Source: Nemopilema nomurai (lineage: Eukaryota > Cnidaria > Scyphozoa > Rhizostomeae > Rhizostomatidae). From it: a stretch of 64,000 bases of DNA. The stretch lies in contig ML133388.1 in assembly GCA_003864495.1 (NCBI GenBank), positions 558,738 through 622,737 of the forward strand. Direction: 5' to 3'. Shown here piece after piece: positions 39,163 through 52,100 of the stretch (position 1 is its first letter; each line of letters begins with the position of its first letter). The position numbers and the translations under genes are program-made. The notes beneath the pieces are model-generated. The model ran no database searches, was not told the origin of the DNA, and saw only the letters and a program-made list of their open reading frames with translations.

Positions 39163-42041
39163 TAGGGTCATAAAAACACCCATCATCTGGCCAATAAACA
39201 AATGTTTGAAGGTATACCCTAATCCTAACCCCAAAAGTGAAATCCATGCCCAGTCCAAACGATTCTAAGAAAGATGGGAGGTAGAAGTATGTACCACTAT
39301 TCCTTGATCAGTGTCCTTGATACATAGTGGGTCTGGTACCCAGGGTATATAGTATTAAACTCGTGCTCACATTTAAAATGAAGCATAACCTTCGCCAAAG
39401 GCTCTTAGTACACTACTTCACCAACGTGCATTTCAAAGAGTAGAAATACTTTCGATAAACCCAGCACACCACCTCTCTCCCAATAACTGTAAAAGATTTT
39501 TCGCTACGAGAGTATTCCAAAGAAAATATGTACGGTGCAATTCTGGAATTTCATACAATTTATGCAGCTAGATCTTGATACTATTTGATGAAGTACTAAA
39601 CAAACTCGACGAGGCAACTCATTCACAGTGGAGACTATGACGTAACCCATTGTCGTTTCGATTACATATGATTCTGTGAATGACCTTTGGAACCGTCTCA
39701 GCAAAAAGAAATTTGATGGCAACCGTCTAGAAAAGAAGGGACTTGCGATTGAGTTTCAGGACCAGCGGAAGGGAGGCGTGCTCTAGAGTACCGAATCATC
39801 GGAGACTTAAACAAAAGGAGAGAATGGAAGAAGGACGCTTTGTGTTTGTGAAAGTAGCAAAAGCACCGTTGAGTATCTGAAAAGATGAAAGACTCACAGT
39901 TTAGAAAGTTAAAAGGGGATCTGAAAGAAGAAAGGGGCTGCACCCCAGAAAACACAACAACACCTTCTAGAAAGACCTATCGGAAACAACTATAGTAGGC
40001 AAAGGCGCAGACTTATTAATAATAACAATAAAAGTCGAATGTTTTAAAGGATAACCTATCAGTACAATATTATCATTAGGGTCTTAGAGGGACTTCAGGG
40101 CTTGAACCTCTATTGGTAAAAATCAAGGGATCTCAGCCCCCCCCCCCCTTGAAAATAGGTAGGTAAGCATTAAATTCAATCAAGATGATGATTAAGGTGT
40201 TGAAAAACACTAGTATTATCCATCAGCTAGGCCCTTTTCCCTTTGCCGTCAGCAGTCTCCATTGCCAATCACTTTAATTTTTAAACCCCCTCCCCTTGCC
40301 CCCATGAAAAAGTCTAAATCTGCGCCAAGCAAACCCTTTTAGCAGCAGGTCTAGGAGTATGGAAAAAAGTGAAGTCATTGAGGCATTGCCTGAATCACCT
40401 AAATCATGCGAGCCCAGCATCAAATCTGTTCATTTTGCAACAACAGTGAGATCATCTCTTAGAGCCGGGTCTCCCTTTTAATGTGCAAGTGTTAGTATGT
40501 GGTTTCTTGTGATGTGGCTAAGCTCTTGGTAATTACTTTTTTAAAATACTTAGAGTAATTGTTGCATTGCTAAGGCTTGATAATCAACATATTGTCTCTA
40601 AAAAAGACATATTTCCGATCCGTTCGTGAATGCATGTGATGGTTCTCCTTATTTTGCACGGAAATCTCTTCCAAGTTAAGCTGGTATTTCCTTTTGGGCT
40701 TTCGAAATTCCTGGGAGGCAACCGTCATTGACGATTCCTTATTATCTATTCAATATTGTAGAAGAAGTAATAGTATCTTTGATATAAAACTTAACCAATT
40801 AAATTGATCAATTAATTAGAAATTTCGATAAAGCTAAACGTGATGTTATCGAGTTACTTTTGCTGCACGAGGGAAAATGTTGATGGGCAGAAATTACGTG
40901 AGCTGTTGTATGTGAGACTTGGAAATTTAGAAATTTAGTTTAAAAGGCTGCGAGAAGCACGTAATGGGGTACACAGAGGAATAGAAGGTTATGAATCGAT
41001 AACATATCAATTGACGCGTTGCCCCAAAAGTTAGTAGGCCGCGTTCATAGAAGTGTAGACGCATTTCTCATTACCAGGCCTCTAGACGTGCCACGTCTCA
41101 GCACATTTGTCTCCCAAGGATCTTCAAAATGGCGGATTGCAAGTGAACTCTCATCACACTAAAACAGGTGGAAGTTGGAGGCGACATTCTCATCAAAACT
41201 ACACTAATTTGCTAGTAAGTTAATAAATGTGACACAGTGGAAACGTGTAATTGATGCATGCTTTTAGAAAGATGGGTTGGGAAGCAGTAGAGTTGGTTTC
41301 TGTTCCATGGCCTTTGCCCTACCACTAATAGCTAAGAGTGTTGAAATACTTAGTGTGAACAGGTCATAAATAAAGTGTAACATTCGAAATAACTTCAGGT
41401 CAGGTCCCTCGAAGACTCAACCATTTATTGTTGTGTTTGCAGTTGCAGCAAGGTTTGGACTATTTATGAACTGTCATGCTTTCCTAAGCATTTTTCCCTC
41501 TGATCAGTTAATCTTGATAGTATGATATATGATATATTCTCATGTGACTGGGTATGTACTTTGGGTTGCTGATAGGTGAGATAGTTACTCTATCAGTCAC
41601 TAAAGCACCTGGTAAAGTATAAAATGTGAGGTTATTTTGTAGTAACTAATAGAATTATAGTAACTAGCAGGGAAAATCTCAAAATTAAGGGTTAACAGTT
41701 TGTGATAATCATGTACAGGCCTTTTTGTTTTATGCCTGTGATTGCCCTCACCCTCATAAGGACCTGTGTTGCTTGCTAGAGAAAGGAAGGGCATGTTGCA
41801 AACTTTTATTGATTTCAAGTCTTATATTTATATTTTTTCCAAGCTGGTCAAACCTGTTTTCTCTTTGGCCATTCCTAAAAGTCAAAGTATTCCTCTATGA
41901 AAAGTAAAGTTGCCAACAAAAAACATTTCCCCATTATAATTCATAACATCAAATGTTTTAGTTATAAACTGGCAGTAATCATGCATTTAAATAATCAGAC
42001 TTCAGGCCTTCCTGGGAATAAATTAGCACACGTGTGGCATT

Positions 42042-42071
42042 TCGCACTCCTAGATTGTGGTAGGAGTGCGA
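42042..42071. repeat. Perfect 11-bp stem hairpin
   Basis: TCGCACTCCTA (42042-42052) and its exact reverse complement (42061-42071) are separated by 8 nt. There is no T-run or gene context that would make it a terminator, and no function can be assigned. Confidence 0.8.
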
Positions 42072-42169
42072 TGGAGTGCTATTGGTACTTTTTCTTATTA
42101 CTACAGATTTTCTGTTGCATACTATATAGAGCCATAAAAAATTGAATGTTTCTTATTGATTTTCATTTA

Positions 42170-42240
42170 CCGGTGGTTTTTTAAAATTTCGAGCCTTCTA
42201 CCGTTTAGTTTTTTGTAAAGCGGTTTCTCATAATAAGAGG
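42170..42240. mobile_element. Decayed partial copy of the 403-bp MITE
   Basis: The segment 'tttcgagccttctaccgtttagttttttgtaaagcggtttctca' resembles the right-hand end of the element at 38760-39162 (its 39108-39150). It shares the order TTTCG, CCTTCTAC, TAAAGCGGTT at matching spacing, with several substitutions. No left end was found. Confidence 0.5.
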
Positions 42241-43246
42241 AGAAAATGTAACAAAGTTTTGATTGTTCTTACAACACACAATCAACCATTAAAAATAGTG
42301 TTTTAAAAACATGTGCGTGTCAATGCCGATCTGTGATAAAAACGTGGCGGAGCATCTGATTGGAAATTGCTTCAAAGTAGTCAAATAAAAATGTTTTCTG
42401 TTGTCTTTTCAAAAAATTAGAATGAACAGGAACTTGCTGCACTTCTGCGCACTTCATGTTTACAATGCTGAAATTTTGAACTTTCAAAACGTTGTGTAAA
42501 ACTAGTCCCCATGTTATGGTCGTTTGGTCCGTGTTTTATTGTAAGCAATAATTGTCACAACGGTCCTCCAAAATGACGTGCTGGCACCGCATAATGTTTA
42601 ACTCGAACAAAGTAAACATCAAAGCGTTACTGCCACCTTGTTAGTTCCCTGCGCTAATCAACATTTGCTTGCCACACCTCTGCCAACGATTCTGAGCCAA
42701 TTTTTTTAGCTCAATGCATGCAGCCTTTCTATGGTTGCAGGTAAATGGAAACCAGGTTTAAAAAACAAATGAATAATTACAAAACAGGCGTGCGATTAAA
42801 CACACTTCTCAGTGTGGGGAGGGGTGTACCAAGGTGTGCGAGTGCGATCGCACGCCTTTCCCAGGAAGGCCTGGACTTGGAAGTCTCTTGGAAATTCCTA
42901 ATTTCCTGTAAGCCGTACCACAGAGGCAGTTCATGGCTCTTGCCAAAATTTCTTCACAAGAAAGGCTGCCATATAGCAACTAAGAATAGAAATAAGAATT
43001 ATTGATGATTGTTTAACCACTGACTCTATTAAGAAATAATTTTAGTCTTTAAGGCTTAATGAATTTAATAGTTTAATGATGACCTTCTTTTAATCTTATA
43101 TCTTTCTCTACTGTGCTGGAATTTTTTCCATGATATTCTATCGATTTCTTATTTGTTCAGTATATGAACATTTCAATAAAGACAATTTTACTGTTATGAT
43201 ATTGAAAATAAATGTTTGCCATAGAAACTTGGATTAAAGCAACAAA

Positions 43247-46200
43247 ATGTCTGCAGATGCACCAGATGAAGCAACGGCCCAGCTGAACTCGCCATCATTT
43301 CTCTCTAGATTGATACAAAGTGCTCGTCAGGTTTGTGATTGGCTGTTTTTTATTGTTTTACCAAATTCCATTAATGTCCTATATTTTTGAGAACAGCATA
43401 AAGTACTGGGACTGTTAATTGGGTGGTGTCAAAGTGTACATAAGTTAATAGTTTTTGTTGTTGATGATAACTATAATGCCATTTGTTTCACTTACAGCGC
43501 TACCAGAAAGTTCTAGATGACTCTGTACCTCATGCGTCAGCAAGATGGTGTATCTTATTTGCATTCGGTGCTGGCTACATATTACGTGTATATTTATTAC
43601 AGGTAAATGTTGAATTCCTCTGTATACATGTTTTTTTTGACTGTCCAAAGAAGGTAGCCAATATAATGTTCTCTAGTCTGAACACACTTTCCAAGATAGA
43701 AATTACATTAAATCATTTATCATGTTCTTGGAAGCATGGAATGAAGATAAGTTGTCATTTGATAGGGTCACTTCTAAGCTTCTTTGCTGTGTTACTAAGC
43801 TATTGCATCATCTTTGAACAAGGTGTCTTTTATTCTAGAAAATTAAGCCTTTTAAGTTGAAAAGAAATTTAAGTTTTTGATGAACTTTGTAAAATAATTT
43901 AATTGAAAAAATTGGCTTGAATTAATTGGCTTTTTGGAGACATTGAGACTGATCTAAAGATGGTCAAAGCTGACATGAGAATAAGTTAAAGTACATTGAT
44001 ATTATATATACTAGAACCATTCAATATTTGTTTGATTGTTGTGGAAGTATCCAGCCAACTCGCATATCATGACTAATCAGAAATTGCTTTACTCCAGGGC
44101 TGGTACATCATAACATATGCACTTGGCATTTACCTTTTGAATTTGTTCATTGGATTCCTGTCCCCAAGGATTGACCCAGCAATGATTGAAGATCAGGGTA
44201 TGTTGCTATCACTTAAAAGAAGATTGCCAGATGATATTCATACTTGATCACTAACAATACAAATTGTTACTTTAACTTTATCACAAATTTATGCTTTTTA
44301 TAGTGAAGGGTAGGTGCCCTTTTTATTAGCTGTGCAAAGAATTTACCATGTTCAAAATTTTTTCTTAAGAATATATATATTGCCCATGAAATCTACAGTG
44401 ATACCTGATTGCAGCAGCTGTCTTTCTTTGTTCTTGCAAGTCTAGGAGTGCCTAACTAGAGAGGCATGCTGCTATGTTTTCTAATCAAACCATTGTTTTT
44501 TCGAAATTAAGTAAATTAAACTTACCTATGGAATCAGTTTGTGTAGAAACCCATTGCACACAAAATATGGTCTAGAAACTAAATGAGAGTTTCTTTAAAC
44601 ATGGTGTATTAGGTTGAAGTTTTACATATTGAAAAATAGAGGTGGAGTAACTAGGGCCATGTGCCCCATGTTTTTGCCTCGTGAAGGCTTTGCACCTCTT
44701 TTCATTTTACTCTTTGTTTTCATGTTACTTTTTAAAAATATTATAAGAAACCACATGATAACTATGCTCAATATATTTTTTTTCATGTTAACATTAGCGT
44801 TTCTGAAATATGCTTGATATTTCTGTATTCGTGTTTATTCTTATTTCAACATTTATAAATAGATATAATTAATATTGATATGTAGGTAGACTACAGCTTT
44901 TTAAATTGTGATAATTGATTAATGCGTCTCAAAATGCTGAAATTTTTACAGAAAATTTTTATTTTTCTGTGAATAAGGAAATACAAAATGCAACAGACAG
45001 TGAATTCATTTTAAGATAGTAAATACAGAATCACTGGTTAAACACAGAAGTCCTTTGCTCATAAAGCAGATGTGATTTACACTATTTTTTCTAACAGTCT
45101 ATCATATAGCGATTCAGGTTTTTCTTATTCAATGGCATTGTATTTGGTTTAAAATTCCTATTCTAACGAGTTCATATATAAGCACAGCCCTCCATCCCTA
45201 CCAATGTGGAGGTAGAGTGGAAGAAATGGGACCTAGATTATCAAGGCCTGTTCGGTACCCAAGCCTTACTACAATGTTTAGACAGAGTATTATTGAGGTT
45301 ATGAGATTTTTGCTCATAGATTTTTATGATGACATTGCAGAAGATGGTCCAACCCTACCCCAAAAGGCAAATGAAGAGTTCAAACCATTCATCAGAAAGC
45401 TTCCAGAATTTAAATTTTGGTGAGCATCTTTGAGATGGCCTAGTAATCCTGATATTAAAAGGCTACACCCATCTGCATTTATCCTTATTCTGCATACATT
45501 GAATTTGATCTTTTGCTTCCTAGTGAAGGTAATAATGCCATATTTTGTCACAACTCTCAGAAAGAAGAATGGCCTAAGAATGACCTGTTTTACAAGTGTC
45601 TACTGTGTCTTTTGATTGGCTTACTGAAACACCTTCTGATAACATTTATTCAATCATGATTGTGGCATATAAAACAGAATTTTTTTTTGCTAAAATCAAA
45701 TTTGTAACTTAAAACATTCCTGTCCCATACATCACACACATGTAAAATACTGACACCCCATCAAGAACTGAAAGATGACAAATGTAAAAAAATAATCATG
45801 CAACTAATTGCCTTCTTCTCTACTTGCTTGCTAGCTGAATACATTCCAAAGAGTTTTATTCATTCCATTTTCTTCTAGGCATTCATCATTAAAGGCTGTC
45901 GTAGTTGCATTGTTTTGCACATTTTTTGAGGCATTCAATGTTCCTGTATTCTGGCCTATCCTTGTTATGTATTTTATCATCCTGTTTGTAATTACAATGA
46001 AGAGACAGATCAAGGTAAGAACAGAAGAAGGAATTTATTATTTAATCTCTGTTTTATTGTGATGTGGATCCTTCCTTATTTAGCCAAAAGTATCCATGGC
46101 TGCTTTTTTCATTTGTTTCAGAGATGTGTTTTTGAAATTTGGCCAGAGTTGATTAAGATATACATTTCTATATATATTCTTCAAATATTTTTTATCACTT

Positions 46201-46826
46201 GATGAGCAATACTTCTTCCGGTTCTTTTGTTTTAAGTGATGTTAAATCATTAACCACATTGACTAATTAACACCAATTGAAATGTTTTCATTTGTTTTCT
46301 GCAAGCCCTGTGTAAAAGTAAATTTTTTATTTTACTCAAACTAACAGTTATTGTGAAGTAATTTTGATAGGCTCTCATGAATAGCCTTTGGGTTATAAGA
46401 ACTCTATCCAAAAGCAACTTTTTTGTTTTTTGATTAACTTCCTCTATAATCATCCTGACAAGTAGGTAATTACGGCGAAAGAATCTTTCAGTCAAGTGAG
46501 CTAATGAATGCACATCTTGTAATTTTGACCCAGTTTTAAAAGAGATTTCCAGTACAAATGCTATCCATCCAGTCATCAACATCTTTCAATTATTCAACTC
46601 GAGCTTCGAAGCAAAGATGGAGAATGTCCTATTTCTTATCTAAATCTCTATATCTAATAGGTGGCTACGTATATCTGCAAATTATCCCTCTTGACAGACG
46701 ATACTGAACGCAAAGTTGACTGACACTTTTTTTTCGTAGCATATGATCAAGTACAGATATTTGCCATTCACTCATGGGAAGAGAAAGTACAAAGGCAAAG
46801 AATCTAGTCAGACATTCGCGCAATAG
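43247..46826 (+). CDS. RER1: RER1, ER/Golgi retrieval receptor (196 aa, 6 exons)
   Basis: Exons are 43247-43330, 43498-43602, 44098-44197, 45341-45419, 45879-46014 and 46740-46826. They total 591 nt with perfect phases and encode 196 residues, the same length as human RER1. Conserved blocks follow in order: [33 protein letters not shown], the DGP.LP...[17 protein letters not shown] loop, [20 protein letters not shown] and [22 protein letters not shown]1 is a four-pass membrane protein of the early Golgi. It retrieves ER-resident and unassembled membrane proteins into COPI vesicles, recognising polar residues in their transmembrane segments. The N-terminal 28 residues are divergent, as is usual. 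The start is the only in-frame ATG of the first exon. Confidence 0.97.
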
Positions 46827-49125
46827 ATGGTTTTGTTGACAAGGGACAATAGTCAAAAGATTCTGGAAGCACAGCAGACGCCATTTCGCCATCTGTTGCT
46901 TGCTAATCAACTATAATATGCTTCACTACTATTAATTTTCATTGTAAATTAATCTGCTCCGTTTCGATCTTATGTTAACCTTTTAACCGTCATTTTACAA
47001 TGATGCTGTTCGACAATGTCATCTTTCCTTGAAGAAATCAGGGGGTGAAGATTTCCTTTCGTTGCTTTAAATAACACTTACCAGTAAGTTGGATGGTTTC
47101 AAATCAAGTCGTCATCCATTGCCAATGAATCTTTAAGTTGCATGGCAGAAACGGGATATACTTCTATTGCAGCCGGTTATCAAGTTTTGTAATTTTAGTT
47201 TTGATCTAAATCTTTCCAATAATTGCCGTCTTACCAAAGTTTAGTAGTCTCTTATAAAGCAGAACTCTCTAATGATTTTCTCGTTGCTTTGTCAGTGTTT
47301 CAATTTCCCTATAAACATGATAAAATAGCACGTGATTAATGAAGGTGGGTAAAAATTTGATGCCGTATCAACAAACGACAGAGCTGCTAAAAGGTAATCT
47401 TGTAAGGTTTTATTGTGACGTCATAGGTGTCGTATTTCATATCTAACATAACAAAACTGGGAACATCCACAAATGTTATTTGAATAAAAAGCATAGACTC
47501 GTTTTCCCAGGCCAGCTTAGCTAAGGTTTTTGGCAATTTTCCTTTACAGATTGGGGAGATTCTAAGCAATTATGAGACATGTATACAAATTATATTACAC
47601 ATATGTATCCTCAAGTCCACAGAAAGGTAGGCATGGGCGCCATTGCCTTCTTTTCTCGGCGCCGAGCGATCTGAAATTGTGTCCGTTGGTCATTCGGTAA
47701 TTATCTTGTTGCTTCGATATCTTTTTCCTTGAAAGAGCAGGCTCAGTGGCCGAGTTTTGCCTCGTTGGCCGCAGCTTCGAATGGTTATTGCATCTAATGG
47801 CTGGAAGAGAAGTTTTCAATTTTCAGATGACTTTTTTCCTCCTTATCTGAATCAACCTTCTTGGCATATTTCATTTGCGTCTTTGGAGCAAGGATATGTC
47901 AAAACAACTTGAGTGGTAACCCACTTTACCAGTGCTTCGTCAGAGCTATGTTGATAAGTTAGTCGGAGATTGGAAATGACATTTATGCGGTTTCCCTACA
48001 ATAGCAGAAGAGATAGTGTTATATAAGACAGGAAACACTATTATTATATGCTGTCGCGCACAACCAAAGTCGACAATGTCTAACCGTATTTAATAATTAA
48101 TGAAACTTAGCAAGCTAGAAGACTTCTTAAGGCTAGATTTATAAGCTTCTACCAAACAAAATTTTTGAAAGGATCAACAGACTAAAGTTACAAAAAAGAA
48201 TTCCGAGGAACGATTTGCATTTGGCGATCTGTCGATGTTAATATGTTGACGATTACGCAGTATGAATTGAGAAAGGATAAGCAGTCTAGCACCAATTGAG
48301 AAGCGTCACTCTGATGTGTCTACGCTACCATAAACATGTCTGATCTGGTTTCGTTATGTTACCCAGCTGCAGGATGGCTGCAGGATCTGTAACCAAACTT
48401 TGCTTACTGAAACATTGGAAACGTTTGCACCAAGCTCCTCATTCCTAACAACATCACGGAGAAATGAATAGTTCAAATGAAGTAGGAAGTCTAGAAAAAG
48501 CAAGACAGCTCGTTCCGGCGATGTTTATCTTGCTGTCAACTGCTCGGCCAAGATTTGAAAATTAAGTCATTTTGTACTGCCAGAAACGCAATGGTTTTGG
48601 GATTTAATCGTACATTATTACGAAAGATTTGTTCAATATCAACATTGAAAACAAATTAAGCAGCAACAAAGCTTTGAAAAAAATACTTCAAATAACATGA
48701 AATTGTTATTTAATCTCAAGACTTTACTTGTTTCTTTCGTCCGTATAGGCATATTTACTCTTCACTTTTCATTTCTCGATTGTTTTTACAACTAAATGTA
48801 TCTAAGTCTACAAAATTGATGCGTTGTTTATAAAATGAGAGTATCAGCCCTCCAGCCCCTTCCTTTCACGCTGCCATTTTTGTTTCATCGTCACTATTTT
48901 TGGCGAGATTTCAACACCCACCCCTCCCCAATAATTTTCCAATGGTAATTTTCCTCGCACCCAACAACCACAACCAAATTTTCCGCTATGCGCCAAGGAC
49001 AGCAACAGCAACTTTTAATCCTGAAAGTGCGGTCGAAAGCAGAAGCAGCTGGCTTGAAGGATTGAACAAATTTTTGATAAATCACTCGCTGATGTATTAC
49101 TTCTGAGACACGTCCAGTGGCTAAG
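46827..49125. other. Spacer between RER1 and the M13 protease
   Basis: It contains the RER1 3' UTR on the left and the M13 5' UTR and promoter on the right. No other coding segment is supported. Confidence 0.4.
47483..47488 (+). terminator. Candidate polyadenylation signal for RER1
   Basis: First clear AATAAA on the plus strand after the RER1 stop codon, about 660 nt downstream. Confidence 0.3.
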
Positions 49126-52100
49126 ATGTACGCGAAAACAACCGAAGATTTGAATGGAAGCAACGACGACTTGATACCTCCAAGACTGTCTGACAACGCG
49201 TTCGGCTACGCGCAATTGCAGTTAGGTGCCGACGAAGTAAACACTGGCAATGCCCCATACTCCGTTGTTTTCAGCGGTAGTCCTGGAAGAACCAAAAACA
49301 AGAATCGCCAGATATTGGTCATCTTACTTTTGTTGCTGCTTGCTTTGCTGTGTGTAGTTTTTATTGCCTTGTATGTCTCGAAATCAAGAGAACTGAAGAG
49401 CTTAAAACAGTCAACCAACAAGAAATCTACCAGTAAGTATTGTTTAACACCAGGATGTGTAGATGCTGCAAGCTTTATGCAAAGTGCTATGGACCAAACT
49501 ACAAAACCTTGCGACAGCTTTTATCAATATGCCTGTGGCGGCTGGATATCAAAGCACCCTATCCCTGAAAAGGAGTCGCGTTATGGTGTCGACTCAGTTC
49601 TGATGAAGGATAACTTGTACACCTTGAGACACGCTCTAGAGGAGCACGACAATTCACAGACTAGGCCTGCCAACAAGGATGATGCCGAGCTGAAGTCAAA
49701 GCAGTTCTACAAGGCTTGCATGCAGAATGATGAAATAAATAAGCTTGGAAAAAAGCCTTTGGTCGACATCATCAAAAAGTTTAATAATGAGATTGGGAAT
49801 AAAGGGAAAGATAAGAGAACTTTGCTTAAAGAAAGTTTGGTTTTGTTGACAAGAAACTACAGCATAAGTGCACTTTTTAGCACCTATGTTGAAGTTGATG
49901 CCAGGAACTCATCACAGCACACAATTCAAGTGAGTGCATCTACTCAGTAATGCAGATACACATGACTTCTCTTTAGTTCATCCACTAATATGTTTCTGCT
50001 TAGCACCAACAGGAGGAGAATGAGGTTTTCTCCCTCCAATGAACAGAGTTTAAATTTTTAATAGCCTTTGTATATATTTTCTCTAAATTTGGAGAGCAAA
50101 ACATAAAATTAAATGATGTCATGTTTTCAAAGCACAATTTCAGTGCATTTATACATAAAGGTTTGTCATATCTATAAACTCTTTCTGCAAGATAGAAGTT
50201 AAAATATTTGGCGACTATCAAGAATGTCAATCCACTGAACATTGTAAGAATGTAAGAACTCACTTGGTTTATAATCTATATTCATTTTATCTGTATCTGT
50301 AACAGTTTTTTTAATAGTTCTTGCATGTCGTGTCTTTATTCATAGTGAATAGTGTAGAATTTTAACATATTGGTTATATAGTGTTCTGGAGCTACAAGTG
50401 CTTATTCATTTTCACAGCAACATAGTAATACTTGCATATCCAATCATTTTTTGTTAAGAATGTTAAGAAAAGAGAAACTTGGTTAGAGTTTCATTTGAAA
50501 GATAAGCAACATTTTTAGAAATACATTTACTAATGCAAACAAAAGCTGAAGTACAATGAAATGATGTAGTTAAAGTTCTAAAGTTTTGTATGTAATTGTC
50601 AGCTGATGTATTTGTTGATCATGGATAGTGGGTCCTTTGTTAAGTCTAGAGGTGAAAATACAAGTTTTTAAGGCGCCAATAAATGAAATGAAATTATAAA
50701 AATGTAAGCAGGTTCATAGTTTGAGTATAGTTTAAAGAGAACAATCATGCATTAAGAATTTTGCCATCAGTGGCAGAGATTTGGTATCAAGTCTTTTAAG
50801 ATTTTAGAAAATGACTTATTTATTTGAATGATAAAGGGTCTCACTCCAGAACGTCTTTATCTGAATAAGCAGCCTTAAGTCAGTGTTTAATGTATTAGCA
50901 AACATATATAATGCTTATATGAATAAATTAATAGTTTTTCTGCTGGTATTATCTAAATATTTTGCAGCATGTTAAGTGGTCCGTAATTTGCATTCTGTTG
51001 TCAGCTTTTATTGAAAAGTTAAACAATTTTGTCCCAAATCACTCTGCATTTACTGTTTTTACTGTCAATTACTTCTTTTAACAATGTGCACATTTTCTTT
51101 TTTCTAGATTTCACAATCAGGACTTGGTCTTACAGAAACTCGTTATGATGCTAACATGACAGACAAAGTATTTGATAATTTTTTCTCTTGTTTTCAACAT
51201 AAAGCCAGGAGTTTATGTATCAAACTCCATTATTATTGATATACACAGGATTTTTACGGTTTTCTAATTTTTGATAGTTTTATTAGTTGATCCCTTAAAA
51301 CTGGGTTTGATAGGCAAACTTTGACATGTAACATTTTATTATGCTCTTATGGTTATTGTTGTTTCTATTTTTCAAGGTTGTCTCTGCCTATGTTAGTTAT
51401 ATGACCAAAATCCATGTGCTCCTTGGGGCTACTAATGATAATAAGCTCAAATCTAACATGGAAGATATCTTCAATTTCGAAAAAAGATTATCAAAGGTAA
51501 AGTTTTATATTTTCTGTGTAAGCTGATTACCCTATTCTTCCCTGATGCATTTAAGATGACTGCAAGCTTCTTTTAATGATTGGCTTTTGTCAACATCATA
51601 GTTTGAAATCTGAATTCATGTAAGCAATATTTATCTCTATCTGCTTATGAAAGCCACAGAGCTTGCTATAGCATGCTTTTAAGAATGATCCATTTTTCAA
51701 ATTATCTGTGGCATAAGTCCTTGATGGACTTCCAGAGTGGGCCTAATTAGTGGCAAGTGACAAGTTTTCATCATTATCCATAATAGCATAGAGACATTGG
51801 GTAACATTTTAGTTGCTTAGTGTTACAAAAGCTCTTTTTGATTGTTTGTAACTTTCATCATTTTTTAGATATTTGTTCATAGAGAAAATATGACTGAGAT
51901 TAACAAGGTTTACAACAAAATGACTATTGGCCAGTTTACAAAGATGTGCAATATGGTCAGTTATATTATGTTTTATGTCATTTCATGTCATGTTATTTTT
52001 TTTGATATTATGATAGGTTGTGTGGTGCCATATTATATCATACTTTTTTCTATAATGTACAGAAAATCTGATGCTGCAATTGTATTGAATTTCCCCTTTT

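Larger units (their letters stand above)
37145..43246. other. 3' UTR of the homeobox gene and gene-poor spacer before RER1
   Basis: The left 1-1.4 kb is probably 3' UTR. The remainder contains the MITE at 38760-39162, poly-C runs and small hairpins, but no coding sequence I can support. Confidence 0.4.
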
